Part shown: positions 7,022 through 13,362 of the stretch, in pieces
Numbering within the stretch: position 1 is the stretch's first letter
How the letters are laid out: the number at the start of each line of letters is the position of its first letter
Source of the DNA: Acidobacteriaceae bacterium
GTDB lineage: Bacteria > Acidobacteriota > Terriglobia > Terriglobales > Acidobacteriaceae
NCBI GenBank assembly: GCA_003139975.1
Contig: PLHN01000093.1
Span: 7,503-20,864, forward strand
Direction of reading: 5' to 3'
DNA: 13,362 bases
Translations under genes and position numbers: made by a program
The notes under the pieces: generated by a model
Databases searched by the model: none
What the model was told of the DNA's origin: nothing
Seen by the model: the letters and a program-made list of their open reading frames with translations, nothing else

Positions 7022-8194
7022 ATGCCGGAACTATCCGTAGCCATTTTTGCCACCGACAGCGACCAGCGTGCCGTGCTCCAGGTTCTGGTCGACGGCACCA
7101 GTGTCGCGCGTACCGTCTGCGCCAACTCCACCATGCCCCAGGCGGCAACCGATTCCGTCATCCACAGAACCCAGGCCTTTTCGCCCGACGTGATTCTGGT
7201 CGATATTGCCGGCAATGTCGCCCCGGACGCTTTGCGCGCCATTGAAGTCCTGCACCAGGAAATTCCCGGCGCGGCCCTGTTCGCCATCGGCCCCATGACG
7301 CACTCGCAGTTGATCGTCAACGCCATGCGCTCCGGCGTTCGCGAATACATCGAGCGCCCGACCAGCACAACCGACCTGCTCGAGGCCTTTGTCCGCCTCA
7401 CTTCGAGCCGCCGCAAGCCCGGACGTGAAAATCGCCGCGGCAAAGTATTCACCGTGGTGAATGCGAAGGGCGGCAGTGGCGCCACCACTGTCGCCGTGAA
7501 TCTGGCCCTGGCTTTGCAATCCGTTCATTCCAGCACAGCCCTGGTGGATCTGGCGCCCCTCGGCCATTGCGCCCTGCATCTCAATCTCAAACCCGCGTTC
7601 ACCATTACCGACGCCATCTCCAATCTGCATCGGCTGGATTCTTCTTTGCTCGATAGCTTCATGGCTCGCACCGACCGCGGCCTGCATGTACTGGCTGGAA
7701 CCCCTACTCCCGCCGCCATCGAGCCTTCCGCCTCCGACTTTGCTCGCTTGTTCGACATGATGGCCGGCCTGTTTCACTACATCGTTGTCGACGCTTCCTC
7801 CCGCCTCGATGGCGCCACGCGCCTGGCCAGCAACCTCTCGGAGAAGGTCCTGCTCATCGCTCACGCCGATGTCGCTTGTCTTTGGAGCGCCGCCCGCGTC
7901 GCGCAATTTCTTGCCGAGACCGGCTCCCGCGACCGCTTTGGCCTGGTCCTCAACCGCTACCGCAAAGTTACCGGATTTGACGAAGCCGAGACCGAGGCTG
8001 CTATCGGCGCCCCTGTGCTTTGGCGCATTCCGAATCAGTATTTCGCCGTCTCCACCGCCATCGATCGCGGAGTTCCGGTCCTGCAGACGGGAAGCACCGA
8101 AATTGGGCGGTCCATCACCGCCCTCGCCCAGTTTCTGACAAAAGACGACCTGGAAGTAAAACGAACAGCATGGTCGCTGTTCAAGACGGTATAG
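7022..8194 (+). CDS. cpaE: Tad pilus localisation ATPase CpaE/TadZ (receiver-like + MinD/ParA domain)
   Basis: This 390-residue cytoplasmic protein is thought to place the Tad machine in the cell. Residues 1-125 fold like a response-regulator receiver: an acidic pair D12/D14, the strand ending VILVD with D61 at the phosphorylation position, and REYIERP where receivers have a conserved Lys-Pro, here Arg-Pro. This looks like the atypical receiver of CpaE/TadZ. Residues about 140-375 are a MinD/ParA-type ATPase with a deviant Walker A loop KGGSGATT (149-156). The signature Lys149 is kept, but the usual second Lys is Ala154, as in several CpaE/TadZ proteins. A Walker B-like HYIVVDAS lies near 255. 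Reduced ATP hydrolysis is an inference. The gene is separated from cpaC by 186 bases with hairpins. The ribosome site is weak (GTGGGG 5-10 bases ahead). Confidence 0.93.
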   Translation: MPELSVAIFATDSDQRAVLQVLVDGTSVARTVCANSTMPQAATDSVIHRTQAFSPDVILVDIAGNVAPDALRAIEVLHQEIPGAALFAIGPMTHSQLIVNAMRSGVREYIERPTSTTDLLEAFVRLTSSRRKPGRENRRGKVFTVVNAKGGSGATTVAVNLALALQSVHSSTALVDLAPLGHCALHLNLKPAFTITDAISNLHRLDSSLLDSFMARTDRGLHVLAGTPTPAAIEPSASDFARLFDMMAGLFHYIVVDASSRLDGATRLASNLSEKVLLIAHADVACLWSAARVAQFLAETGSRDRFGLVLNRYRKVTGFDEAETEAAIGAPVLWRIPNQYFAVSTAIDRGVPVLQTGSTEIGRSITALAQFLTKDDLEVKRTAWSLFKTV

Positions 8195-8246
8195 ACTTGA
8201 ATACGTCGAAACTTAAGTAAGGAAACTGCCGCAGGATTCCAGAGGT

Positions 8247-8276
8247 CCTCGGTGCACCTCCGTGTACCCTGTGGTT
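8247..8276. repeat. Degenerate decamer tandem repeat in the cpaE-cpaF gap
   Basis: Three consecutive 10-base units, CCTCGGTGCA, CCTCCGTGTA and CCCTGTGGTT, share a C-C-(T)-C-x-G-T-G pattern. Phrases of the type CTCCGTGT..CTGTGGTTAA are familiar as intergenic repeats in several bacterial phyla. There is no reading frame across the gap. Function unknown. Confidence 0.5.
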
Positions 8277-8355
8277 AAGCTTTTGTCCGCGTTTGCACCT
8301 GATTTTGGAACGCAGCGCTTAAGTGCACAGTTCTAGCCGGGAGCTGTGTTCTTGA

Positions 8356-8403
8356 CTCAATGGCTTAATGACTAAATGATTCAATGATTCAATGATTCAA
8401 TAA
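8356..8403. repeat. Octamer tandem repeat (TTCAATGA type) immediately upstream of cpaF
   Basis: Six octamers in register: CTCAATGG, CTTAATGA, CTAAATGA, TTCAATGA, TTCAATGA, TTCAATAA. They end 4 bases before the cpaF ATG. Units get more uniform toward the gene, and the tract is AT-rich in GC-rich surroundings. The middle units each contain ATGA, an overlapping start/stop. The array takes the place where a Shine-Dalgarno sequence should be. Confidence 0.85.
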
Positions 8404-8407
8404 AGAG

Positions 8408-9703
8408 ATGGCCAACCTTCAAGCCTTCGAGCGCACCGAATACCAGCAGGTCAAAGCCGACCTGCATCGCAAAATCCTCGATCGCCTTGACCTCGAAAAA
8501 CTCGGACGTTCCAACGGCAACGCTGCCCGCGAAGAAGTTCTCGTCCTCATCCGCAACGCCGTCAACAGCGAAGCCGTTCCTCTCAGCTTTGCCGAACGCG
8601 AGCGTCTCTCGCGCGAAATTCTCGACGAAATCTTCGGCCTCGGCCCCCTCGAGCCTCTGCTCAAGGACCCGACCATCTCCGACATCCTGGTCAACCGCTT
8701 CGACCGCGTCTACGTCGAGCGTGCCGGCAAGCTCGAAATCACCGGCCTCTCGTTCAAAGACAATCAGCACTTGATGCAGATCATCGACCGCATCGTCAGC
8801 CGCATTGGCCGCCGCGTCGATGAGTCTTCGCCCATGGTCGATGCCCGTCTGCAGGACGGCTCCCGCGTCAACGCCATCATTCCGCCCCTCGCCCTCGATG
8901 GCGCTTGCCTCTCCATCCGCCGTTTCGGCCGCGATCCGGTTACCTCGCGCATCATGATGGAGAACAAGACCCTGTCCGAGCCCATGCTCGAACTGCTCTC
9001 CGCCATGGTCAAAGGCCGCTTGAATCTGCTCATCTCCGGCGGCACCGGCGCTGGCAAAACCACGCTCCTCAACGTCCTCTCCGGATACATTCCGAATTCC
9101 GAGCGCATCGTTACCATCGAGGACGCCGCCGAACTTCAGCTCAAGCAGGAGCACGTAGTCCGCCTCGAAACCCGCCCGCCCAACATTGAAGGCAAGGGCG
9201 CGGTCCGCATGCGCCAGCTCGTCATCAACAGTCTCCGTATGCGTCCCGACCGTATCGTCGTTGGCGAGGTGCGCGGCGAGGAGGCCTTCGACATGCTTCA
9301 GGCCATGAACACCGGCCACGAAGGCTCCCTCACTACCGTCCACGCCAATTCCCCGCGCGACGCTCTGAACCGTGTTGAGAACATGGTCTCCATGGCCAAC
9401 CTGAACATTCCCGAGCGCGCCATTCGCCAGCAGGTGGCCAACGCCATTCACGCCGTGGTTCAGATCGCCCGCCTCTCCGACGGAACGCGCAAGGTCATCA
9501 CCGTCTCCGAGGTCACCGGCATGGAAGGCGACTCCATCACCCTGCAGGATGTCTTCACCTTCGATCGCATCGGCATCGACGAGGCCGGACACGTTCGTGG
9601 CTCGTTCTGCGCTACCGGCATTGCCCCGCATTTCGCCGAGCGCCTCGCCACCGCCGGCTGCCGTCTGAATCCGGCGCTGTTTGCATCGCGGTTGGAGGTC
9701 TAG
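8408..9703 (+). CDS. cpaF: Tad pilus assembly ATPase CpaF/TadA
   Basis: This 431-residue secretion ATPase of the type II/IV superfamily powers Flp pilus assembly as a cytoplasmic hexamer. An N-terminal helical region (1-75) precedes [13 protein letters not shown], the conserved start of the CpaF N-domain. The catalytic part has Walker [10 protein letters not shown] with K217, an Asp box around TIEDAAEL, and Walker [13 protein letters not shown] with Glu287. His-box residues H304 and H312 lie in [18 protein letters not shown]. All catalytic residues are present and length is normal. The ATG at 8408 is the only early start in frame (a stop lies at 8393-8395). It has only AAAGAG directly abutting it and no spaced Shine-Dalgarno, because an octamer array fills the leader. 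tadB starts 3 bases after the stop, so the two are translationally close. Confidence 0.96.
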   Translation: MANLQAFERTEYQQVKADLHRKILDRLDLEKLGRSNGNAAREEVLVLIRNAVNSEAVPLSFAERERLSREILDEIFGLGPLEPLLKDPTISDILVNRFDRVYVERAGKLEITGLSFKDNQHLMQIIDRIVSRIGRRVDESSPMVDARLQDGSRVNAIIPPLALDGACLSIRRFGRDPVTSRIMMENKTLSEPMLELLSAMVKGRLNLLISGGTGAGKTTLLNVLSGYIPNSERIVTIEDAAELQLKQEHVVRLETRPPNIEGKGAVRMRQLVINSLRMRPDRIVVGEVRGEEAFDMLQAMNTGHEGSLTTVHANSPRDALNRVENMVSMANLNIPERAIRQQVANAIHAVVQIARLSDGTRKVITVSEVTGMEGDSITLQDVFTFDRIGIDEAGHVRGSFCATGIAPHFAERLATAGCRLNPALFASRLEV

Positions 9704-9706
9704 CGC

Positions 9707-10672
9707 ATGCCCTTCGTGCTCGCCATCCTCGTTTTTGTCGCCGTCACGTTCGCCGCTTTTGCCGTTATCTCCCTGTTCGACGAGCGCACCGCGCGCGCCC
9801 GCACGCTGCGCGACCGCCTTAGCAATGTCGATAAAGCCGCCGATCAGCCCCAGCCCGAAGCCGAACTCCTGCGCGACGAAACTCTCAGCCAGATTCCGGC
9901 GTTCGATGACTTTCTTCGGCGCTCCGATCGTATTTCCGAGCTCCAGAAAGTTCTTTCCCAGGGCCACGTCGATATTCGTGCCGGAAACTTTCTCATGCTG
10001 TGCGCGGTCTCGGCCGTCGCTCTCTCCCTCGTCGCCTTCCTCTTCGGCCGCAACTGGATCTTCGGCTGGGTGGGCCTGTTGCTCGGCTTCTTCATTCCGT
10101 ATGCCTGGGCTGCCCACATGCGCACCAAGCGCTTCGCCAAGTTTGAGGAGAAATTTCCCGAGGCCATCGATACCCTCGCGCGCGCCGTCCGCGCCGGCCA
10201 CGCCTTCACCACCGCGCTCGAAATGATCGCCAACGAAATCTCCGAGCCCGTCGCCAGCGAATTCCGCCAGCTCTACGAAGAGCAGAAATTCGGCCTTCCC
10301 GTCCGCGACGCGCTCATCAATCTCACCGAGCGCATTCCGCTCGTCGACGTCAAATTCTTCGTCACCGCCGTCATGCTGCAGCGCGAAACCGGCGGCAATC
10401 TCGCCGAAATTCTCGACAATCTTTCCTACGTGATCCGCGAGCGTTTCAAGATTCTCCGCCAGGTCCGCGTGCACACCGCGCAAGGCCGCCTCACCATGGT
10501 CCTGCTCATGGCCCTTCCGCCGACCCTGGTCATGATCATGCTCACCGTGAACCGCGGCTTCATCGAGCCCCTGTTTACCGATCCGCTCGGCCACCTTTTA
10601 ATTGTCGGAGGAATTACGCTGCAAACCATCGGCTACTTCGTTATTCGGAGGATTATCAGAATCCAGGTTTGA
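9707..10672 (+). CDS. tadB: Tad pilus inner-membrane platform protein TadB
   Basis: This 321-residue inner-membrane protein forms, with TadC, the platform on which CpaF acts. It has an N-terminal helix (about 3-22), a charged cytoplasmic part (25-90), two close helices (about 97-135), a T2SSF/GspF domain (about 155-280) and C-terminal membrane segments (about 263-283 and 295-314). The GspF domain shows the typical LARAVRAGHAFTTALEMIA and FFVTAVMLQRETGGNLAEIL motifs. The ATG at 9707 follows the cpaF stop by 3 bases with GGAGG (9693-9697) 9 bases upstream, inside the end of cpaF. Unlike its neighbours it is tightly joined to the gene before it, which fits coordinated production of ATPase and platform. 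Confidence 0.95.
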   Translation: MPFVLAILVFVAVTFAAFAVISLFDERTARARTLRDRLSNVDKAADQPQPEAELLRDETLSQIPAFDDFLRRSDRISELQKVLSQGHVDIRAGNFLMLCAVSAVALSLVAFLFGRNWIFGWVGLLLGFFIPYAWAAHMRTKRFAKFEEKFPEAIDTLARAVRAGHAFTTALEMIANEISEPVASEFRQLYEEQKFGLPVRDALINLTERIPLVDVKFFVTAVMLQRETGGNLAEILDNLSYVIRERFKILRQVRVHTAQGRLTMVLLMALPPTLVMIMLTVNRGFIEPLFTDPLGHLLIVGGITLQTIGYFVIRRIIRIQV

Positions 10673-10692
10673 TATGGAGAACGAAAGCAAAG

Positions 10693-10830
10693 GGTCTCAG
10701 GTTTCAGGAAAAGCTCTCTCAGTAAAGAGACTTGGCCCTCCGCGCGTGTTTGCGTCCTTAGTGAGGACTCAGATTTACTTGGTTTTCCTGAGACCTGCAA
10801 CCTGAAACCTTGAAGTCTGCTTTACTGAGA
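10693..10830. repeat. Heptamer arrays and crossed inverted repeats between tadB and tadC
   Basis: Four 7-base units CCTGAGA, CCTGCAA, CCTGAAA, CCTTGAA run at 10787-10814. Two units of the same family lie inverted at 10694-10708. A second inverted pair is TCTCAGTAAAGAGACTT (10717-10733) against AAGTCTGCTTTACTGAGA (10813-10830), identical but for one extra base. The order is A, B, A', B', so the two pairings cross. A small hairpin GTCCT-TAGTG-AGGAC sits between (10754-10768). The 173-base gap has no credible reading frame. Confidence 0.8.
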
Positions 10831-10845
10831 ACTGACAGCTGATTT

Positions 10846-11751
10846 ATGGAATTTCTTTTTGCCATCCTGATCTTCGTCACGATCGCTGTGATCGTGTTCG
10901 CCTTCGGCGCCGCCACCCTTGCGCCCTCGTCGGTGCTCGGCTCTCGCCTCCGCGAAATCGGCTGGCAACGTCCCAAGGCGCAGCAAAAGCAGCCCATGCG
11001 CGAGCGCATTCAGCAGGCGCTCGATCCCCTCAGCCGCGCTTTGCCCATCTCCCCGAACGATGTTTCCAAGACTCGCGCCCTGTTGATCCAGGCCGGATAC
11101 CGCGACGAGCAGCACGTCTCCATTTACCGCGGCCTGCGCGTCCTGTTCGCTGCTATCGGCTTCTTCTCCGTCTTTCTGATTTCCGGATTCGATTCGCCTC
11201 TGCTTCTGCTCGGGCTTTTCGCTTTCGGTTTCTTCATTCCCCGCTTCCTGCTGAAGAAAAAAATTCAGGAGCGCCAGCGCAGCATTCGCCTCGCCCTTCC
11301 CGATGCGCTCGACCTCACCGTCATCTGCGTCGAAGCCGGCCTGCCCCTCGACCAGGCCCTCTATCGCGTCGGCGAAGATCTCAAGCACGCTCACCCCGAG
11401 CTCTCGGCCGAGTTCCATCTCTTCAACCTCGAAACGCGCGCCGGCAAACCGCGGGTCGAGGCGCTCCGCAATCTGGCCGCGCGCACCGGTGTCGAAGACG
11501 TTCGCGCCCTCGTCGGAACCCTCGTGCAAACCGATCGCTTTGGAACCAGCGTGGCCCAGGCCCTCCGCGTTCACTCCGATTCCCTGCGCACCGAGCGCCG
11601 CCAGCGCGCTGAAGAACAAGCCGCCAAGACCACGGTCAAAATGATCATCCCGCTCGTCCTGTTCGTCATGCCTTCCCTCATCTTCGTAACCGTCGGCCCC
11701 GCTGTAATCCAGTTAATGCGCCTTCTGATGCCCCTCACCGGCGGACACTAA
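10846..11751 (+). CDS. tadC: Tad pilus inner-membrane platform protein TadC
   Basis: This 301-residue inner-membrane protein is the second GspF-type platform protein, partner of TadB. It has an N-terminal helix (about 2-22), a cytoplasmic linker, two adjacent helices (about 97-140), a T2SSF domain (about 150-260) and a final membrane segment (about 265-290). The T2SSF domain begins with LPDALDLTVICVEAGLPLDQAL and ends near AALETLV-type helices ahead of TDRFGTSVAQALRVHSDSLR. These motifs are characteristic of TadC. The ATG at 10846 gives the usual N-terminal helix but has no visible Shine-Dalgarno sequence; the repeat-filled 173-base leader precedes it. It is the last recognised pilus gene here; a weak CGCCA-ACGTG-TGGCG stem (11753-11767) follows its stop. 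The TadD and TadE/F/G genes usually found after tadC are absent. Confidence 0.95.
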   Translation: MEFLFAILIFVTIAVIVFAFGAATLAPSSVLGSRLREIGWQRPKAQQKQPMRERIQQALDPLSRALPISPNDVSKTRALLIQAGYRDEQHVSIYRGLRVLFAAIGFFSVFLISGFDSPLLLLGLFAFGFFIPRFLLKKKIQERQRSIRLALPDALDLTVICVEAGLPLDQALYRVGEDLKHAHPELSAEFHLFNLETRAGKPRVEALRNLAARTGVEDVRALVGTLVQTDRFGTSVAQALRVHSDSLRTERRQRAEEQAAKTTVKMIIPLVLFVMPSLIFVTVGPAVIQLMRLLMPLTGGH

Positions 11752-11752
11752 C

Positions 11753-11767
11753 CGCCAACGTGTGGCG
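11753..11767 (+). terminator. Weak stem-loop after tadC
   Basis: CGCCA-ACGTG-TGGCG forms a perfect 5-base stem two bases after the tadC stop, overlapping the start of a further GCGCG/CGCGC pair (11766-11781). There is no U-tract, so it is at best an imperfect or factor-dependent end of the pilus operon. Confidence 0.25.
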
Positions 11768-11846
11768 CGAACTGTCCGCGCAAGCCCTCCATTGAGACAG
11801 GCTGACGTGTTTGACAACTTCGCGTTCCATCTTGTCCCTGTGGTGG

Positions 11847-11852
11847 TATAGT
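11847..11852 (+). promoter_or_regulatory. Probable -10 element TATAGT of the toxin-antitoxin operon
   Basis: TATAGT lies six bases before the antitoxin ATG, so transcription would begin at or within a base or two of the start codon: a leaderless mRNA. No Shine-Dalgarno sequence is present. The nearest TTGACA (11811) is 30 bases away, too far to pair with it. Inference from spacing. Confidence 0.4.
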
Positions 11853-11858
11853 AGTAGT

Positions 11859-12092
11859 ATGAAGGAGAAGACCTCTATCACACTGTCGAAAGAGGTGCTC
11901 ACCCGTATCGATCGCATGGCGGGATCGAAGCAATCGCGCTCGGCTTTTATCGAAGCCGTGCTGATCCAGTACCTGCGCAAGCGGGCGCGGGCACAGGTTG
12001 AAGCTCGCGACCTTGAACTTATCAACAAAGCCGCAGATGAGTTAAGCGCCGAAGTCGAGGACATCCTCCGGTACCAGGCGCCAGACGCATAG
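11859..12092 (+). CDS. Ribbon-helix-helix antitoxin (CopG/MetJ type)
   Basis: This 77-residue protein has an N-terminal strand KTSITLS, then helix EVLTRIDRMAG and helix SRSAFIEAVLIQYLRKRA: the layout of a ribbon-helix-helix DNA-binding domain (about 3-45), which dimerises and contacts DNA through the strand. The charged C-terminal half (about 46-77, with acidic DELSAEVEDIL) is the part that usually wraps the partner toxin. It lies 20 bases before a MazF-type toxin gene in the standard antitoxin-first order and should repress its own operon. The frame extends back to a TTG at 11811, but the ATG at 11859 is chosen because residues before it (Trp/Ser-rich) do not fit the family and a -10 element lies just upstream. 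The MazF pairing with an RHH antitoxin is known for several families. Confidence 0.88.
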   Translation: MKEKTSITLSKEVLTRIDRMAGSKQSRSAFIEAVLIQYLRKRARAQVEARDLELINKAADELSAEVEDILRYQAPDA

Positions 12093-12112
12093 CTTGCGGC
12101 GGAGATGATGAG

Positions 12113-12436
12113 ATGAGACGGGGCGAAATCTATCGCGTTCATCATCCCGGCGACGATCCTAAACTTTACCGCAGCTTCGTGGTCGTGAGCCGCCAGACTT
12201 TGCTCGATTCCAGATTCCCCACGGTCGTTTGCGCCCCGATCCTCACTCGTGGCCATGGATTCTCCACCCAGGTCTCGGTCGGCATCGACGAAGGATTGAA
12301 ACATGAAAGCTGGATCCTCTGCGATAGCCTCGTGAGCCTTCGCAAGGTGCAGCTGACACGCTTCGTTGGATCCCTGGCGCGCTCCAAGGTTGAGGAATTG
12401 GACCGCGCGCTCAAAATGGCTCTGGCCCTGGAATAG
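12113..12436 (+). CDS. MazF/PemK-family toxin (mRNA endoribonuclease)
   Basis: This 107-residue protein begins RRGEIYRV, the classic MazF/PemK start. It continues with YRSFVVVSRQ and a VVCAPILTRG strand; R20 and T45 line up with the catalytic Arg and Thr of MazF toxins, and LCDSLVSLRKVQL matches the conserved C-terminal strand-helix (DQ..T..K.RL region). The predicted activity is single-strand, sequence-specific mRNA cleavage; the cut site cannot be read from sequence. The ATG has GGCGGAG a few bases upstream, and the antitoxin stop lies 20 bases before. Both genes are full length with intact key residues, so the module looks functional. The gene ends 18 bases from the convergent DUF4386 gene. 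Confidence 0.9.
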   Translation: MRRGEIYRVHHPGDDPKLYRSFVVVSRQTLLDSRFPTVVCAPILTRGHGFSTQVSVGIDEGLKHESWILCDSLVSLRKVQLTRFVGSLARSKVEELDRALKMALALE

Positions 12437-12454
12437 GCCGCCCAGCCCGTCTGT

Positions 12455-13153
12455 CTATGCCCTAGCCTGCTCGTTCCACCGTTCAACGTTCACGCCCTTC
12501 ACGAGAAGCCACAGCATAAGCGCCGCTTCCGCGATGATGCCCAGAATTTCAATATAGGCCAGCAGATGGTTTGCGAGCGGCGGCCACAGAAACATCAGCC
12601 ACCCCAAACCGGAAAGCGCCATCAGCACGCCCAGAATTCGAGGCAGAAAGGTCGACTTGAAAATGACGTAGCCGATCAGAAGATTAAACAGCCCGAAGAA
12701 TACCAGGTAGATGTAAGTAGCCTGGACACTCAACTTGAAAAACATCAGCGCCCCGGCCTGCAACTGCTCCACTTTAAATACGCTGAGATACGGACTCCCT
12801 TCCAGCACAACTAACGGGGCGGCTTGAAAGACGCTGCCCAAAGCCTGAATCGCGCATCCCACGAGGCTGAAGAAAGCTGCCAGCAAGGCGGCGGTCTTGC
12901 TGACAGGCTTAAACAAGCCATAGAAGAGAACCGTCACCGCGATATATAACGCAGTTGCGGTGAGGTTGGTGGCCAAGCCCAACCGAAATAACGACGCGTG
13001 GGCCAGCAGGTTGGCCGCCGTAGCCGCAGCATCGCCCGATACGACAATCCCTCGAACCAGGACACTGGCGGATACTACCGTCAGAAAGTAAAGCAGGTAA
13101 ACGACACCCGTAATCCTCGCCTTGGGTTGCAATGCTTCGCGCATAGGTTCCAT
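12455..13153 (-). CDS. DUF4386-family integral membrane protein
   Basis: This 232-residue protein has about six hydrophobic helices (roughly 13-33, 53-80, 86-110, 130-165, 170-190, 195-218). The opening ARITGVVYLLYFLTVV followed by a segment ending SLFRLGLATNL is typical of DUF4386; members have no established biochemical role. The ATG at 13153 is chosen over a GTG at 13156 because it overlaps the stop of the preceding gene as TGATG, a usual mark of translational coupling, with AAGG 7 bases upstream. It is convergent with the toxin gene. Nothing suggests damage. Function unknown. Confidence 0.8.
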   Translation of the reverse strand: MEPMREALQPKARITGVVYLLYFLTVVSASVLVRGIVVSGDAAATAANLLAHASLFRLGLATNLTATALYIAVTVLFYGLFKPVSKTAALLAAFFSLVGCAIQALGSVFQAAPLVVLEGSPYLSVFKVEQLQAGALMFFKLSVQATYIYLVFFGLFNLLIGYVIFKSTFLPRILGVLMALSGLGWLMFLWPPLANHLLAYIEILGIIAEAALMLWLLVKGVNVERWNEQARA

Positions 13154-13362
13154 CACTCCACCTTACTCTCGCCGGCACGTGGCCCGAAGCCCCAGCGCGC
13201 GCGAATGCCCGACCGCACTCGTTCCCGCTCTTCGGGCGTCATGTTCGAGCACCGCTCACCCATGCCACCGCGAAATTTGGAGCGGCGGAACCCGTGGCCT
13301 CCCATGCGGCCGAAGAGAATCCGGCAGAGCGTCAGTATCCCCAGCGCCTGCCAGAAGTTGAT
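13153..13362 (-). CDS. C-terminal part of a small membrane protein with a MTPEER tail
   Basis: The minus strand is open from the right edge to a TGA at 13155-13153, giving the last 69 residues of a protein whose start is outside the window. They comprise a hydrophobic helix (FWQALGILTLCRILFG), a Gly/Arg-rich turn and a basic amphipathic tail containing NMTPEERERVRSGIRARWG. Small proteins with this helix plus MTPEER-type tail are common in Acidobacteria and are often found beside ECF sigma factor genes; I recall the pattern but cannot name a function. The stop overlaps the DUF4386 start by one base, so the two are one transcription unit. Confidence 0.75.
   Translation of the reverse strand: MNFWQALGILTLCRILFGRMGGHGFRRSKFRGGMGERCSNMTPEERERVRSGIRARWGFGPRAGESKVE

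Noticed and set aside
7031..7906. 291-codon minus-strand frame
   Set aside because: Antisense shadow of cpaE; Gly/Gln/Asp-rich with no domain.
8247..8403. CRISPR array
   Set aside because: The repeats are 8-10 bases, contiguous, without spacers, and no cas gene is present.
8381..10594. 737-codon open frame on the minus strand
   Set aside because: It lies antisense to cpaF and tadB, whose protein motifs are certain. Its product is rich in Gly/Asp/Glu/Ala with no domain, as expected from the complement of C/G-ending codons.
10822..11619. 265-codon minus-strand frame
   Set aside because: Antisense to tadC, acidic low-complexity product.
11811..11852. TTGACA (11811) and TATAGT (11847) as one promoter
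   Set aside because: The spacer is 30 bases, far from the 16-18 needed; only the -10 element is kept.

Overview
The window is GC-rich, with densely packed genes and C/G-rich third codon positions. It looks like an Acidobacteriota chromosome, class Terriglobia or close to it. I infer this from the gene content (FHA-GAF protein, GT87 and GT-C-like membrane proteins, a compact Tad operon, DUF4386) and from the style of the short intergenic repeats. No rRNA or other marker gene is present to prove it.

Layout. Positions 1-2129 (minus strand) hold a GT87/DUF2029-type membrane glycosyltransferase followed by the N-terminal part of an FHA-GAF signalling protein that runs off the left edge. A 322-base divergent gap follows. 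Positions 2452-4032 (plus strand) encode a large polytopic GT-C-like membrane protein; its first large loop carries a GC-rich, in-frame segment that looks inserted and contains strong palindromes.

The core is a Tad/Flp (type IVc) pilus operon on the plus strand, 4221-11751: flp (pilin), cpaB (periplasmic SAF-domain protein), cpaC (outer-membrane secretin), cpaE (TadZ-like localisation ATPase), cpaF (assembly ATPase), tadB and tadC (inner-membrane platform). Flp is the substrate. CpaF powers assembly through TadB/TadC, CpaE probably positions the machine, and the fibre exits through CpaC stabilised by CpaB. Prepilin peptidase (TadV/CpaA), TadD and the TadE/F/G pseudopilins are not in the window and must lie elsewhere if the system works.

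The longer gaps inside the operon are not plain spacers. Hairpins lie after flp and between cpaC and cpaE. Decamer and octamer tandem repeats lie before cpaF. Heptamer arrays with crossed inverted repeats lie between tadB and tadC. The two genes that follow tandem arrays, cpaF and tadC, lack an obvious Shine-Dalgarno sequence. This repeat architecture is the most unusual thing I see here.

Downstream (11859-12436) is a type II toxin-antitoxin pair: a ribbon-helix-helix antitoxin, apparently expressed from a leaderless transcript, and a MazF/PemK-type toxin. Convergent to it on the minus strand is a DUF4386 membrane protein, coupled by a TGATG overlap to the end of a small membrane protein that runs off the right edge. 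I see no tRNA, rRNA, CRISPR array, transposase or phage gene. I found no wholly new multi-gene system; the novelty candidates are the repeat elements and leader structures.
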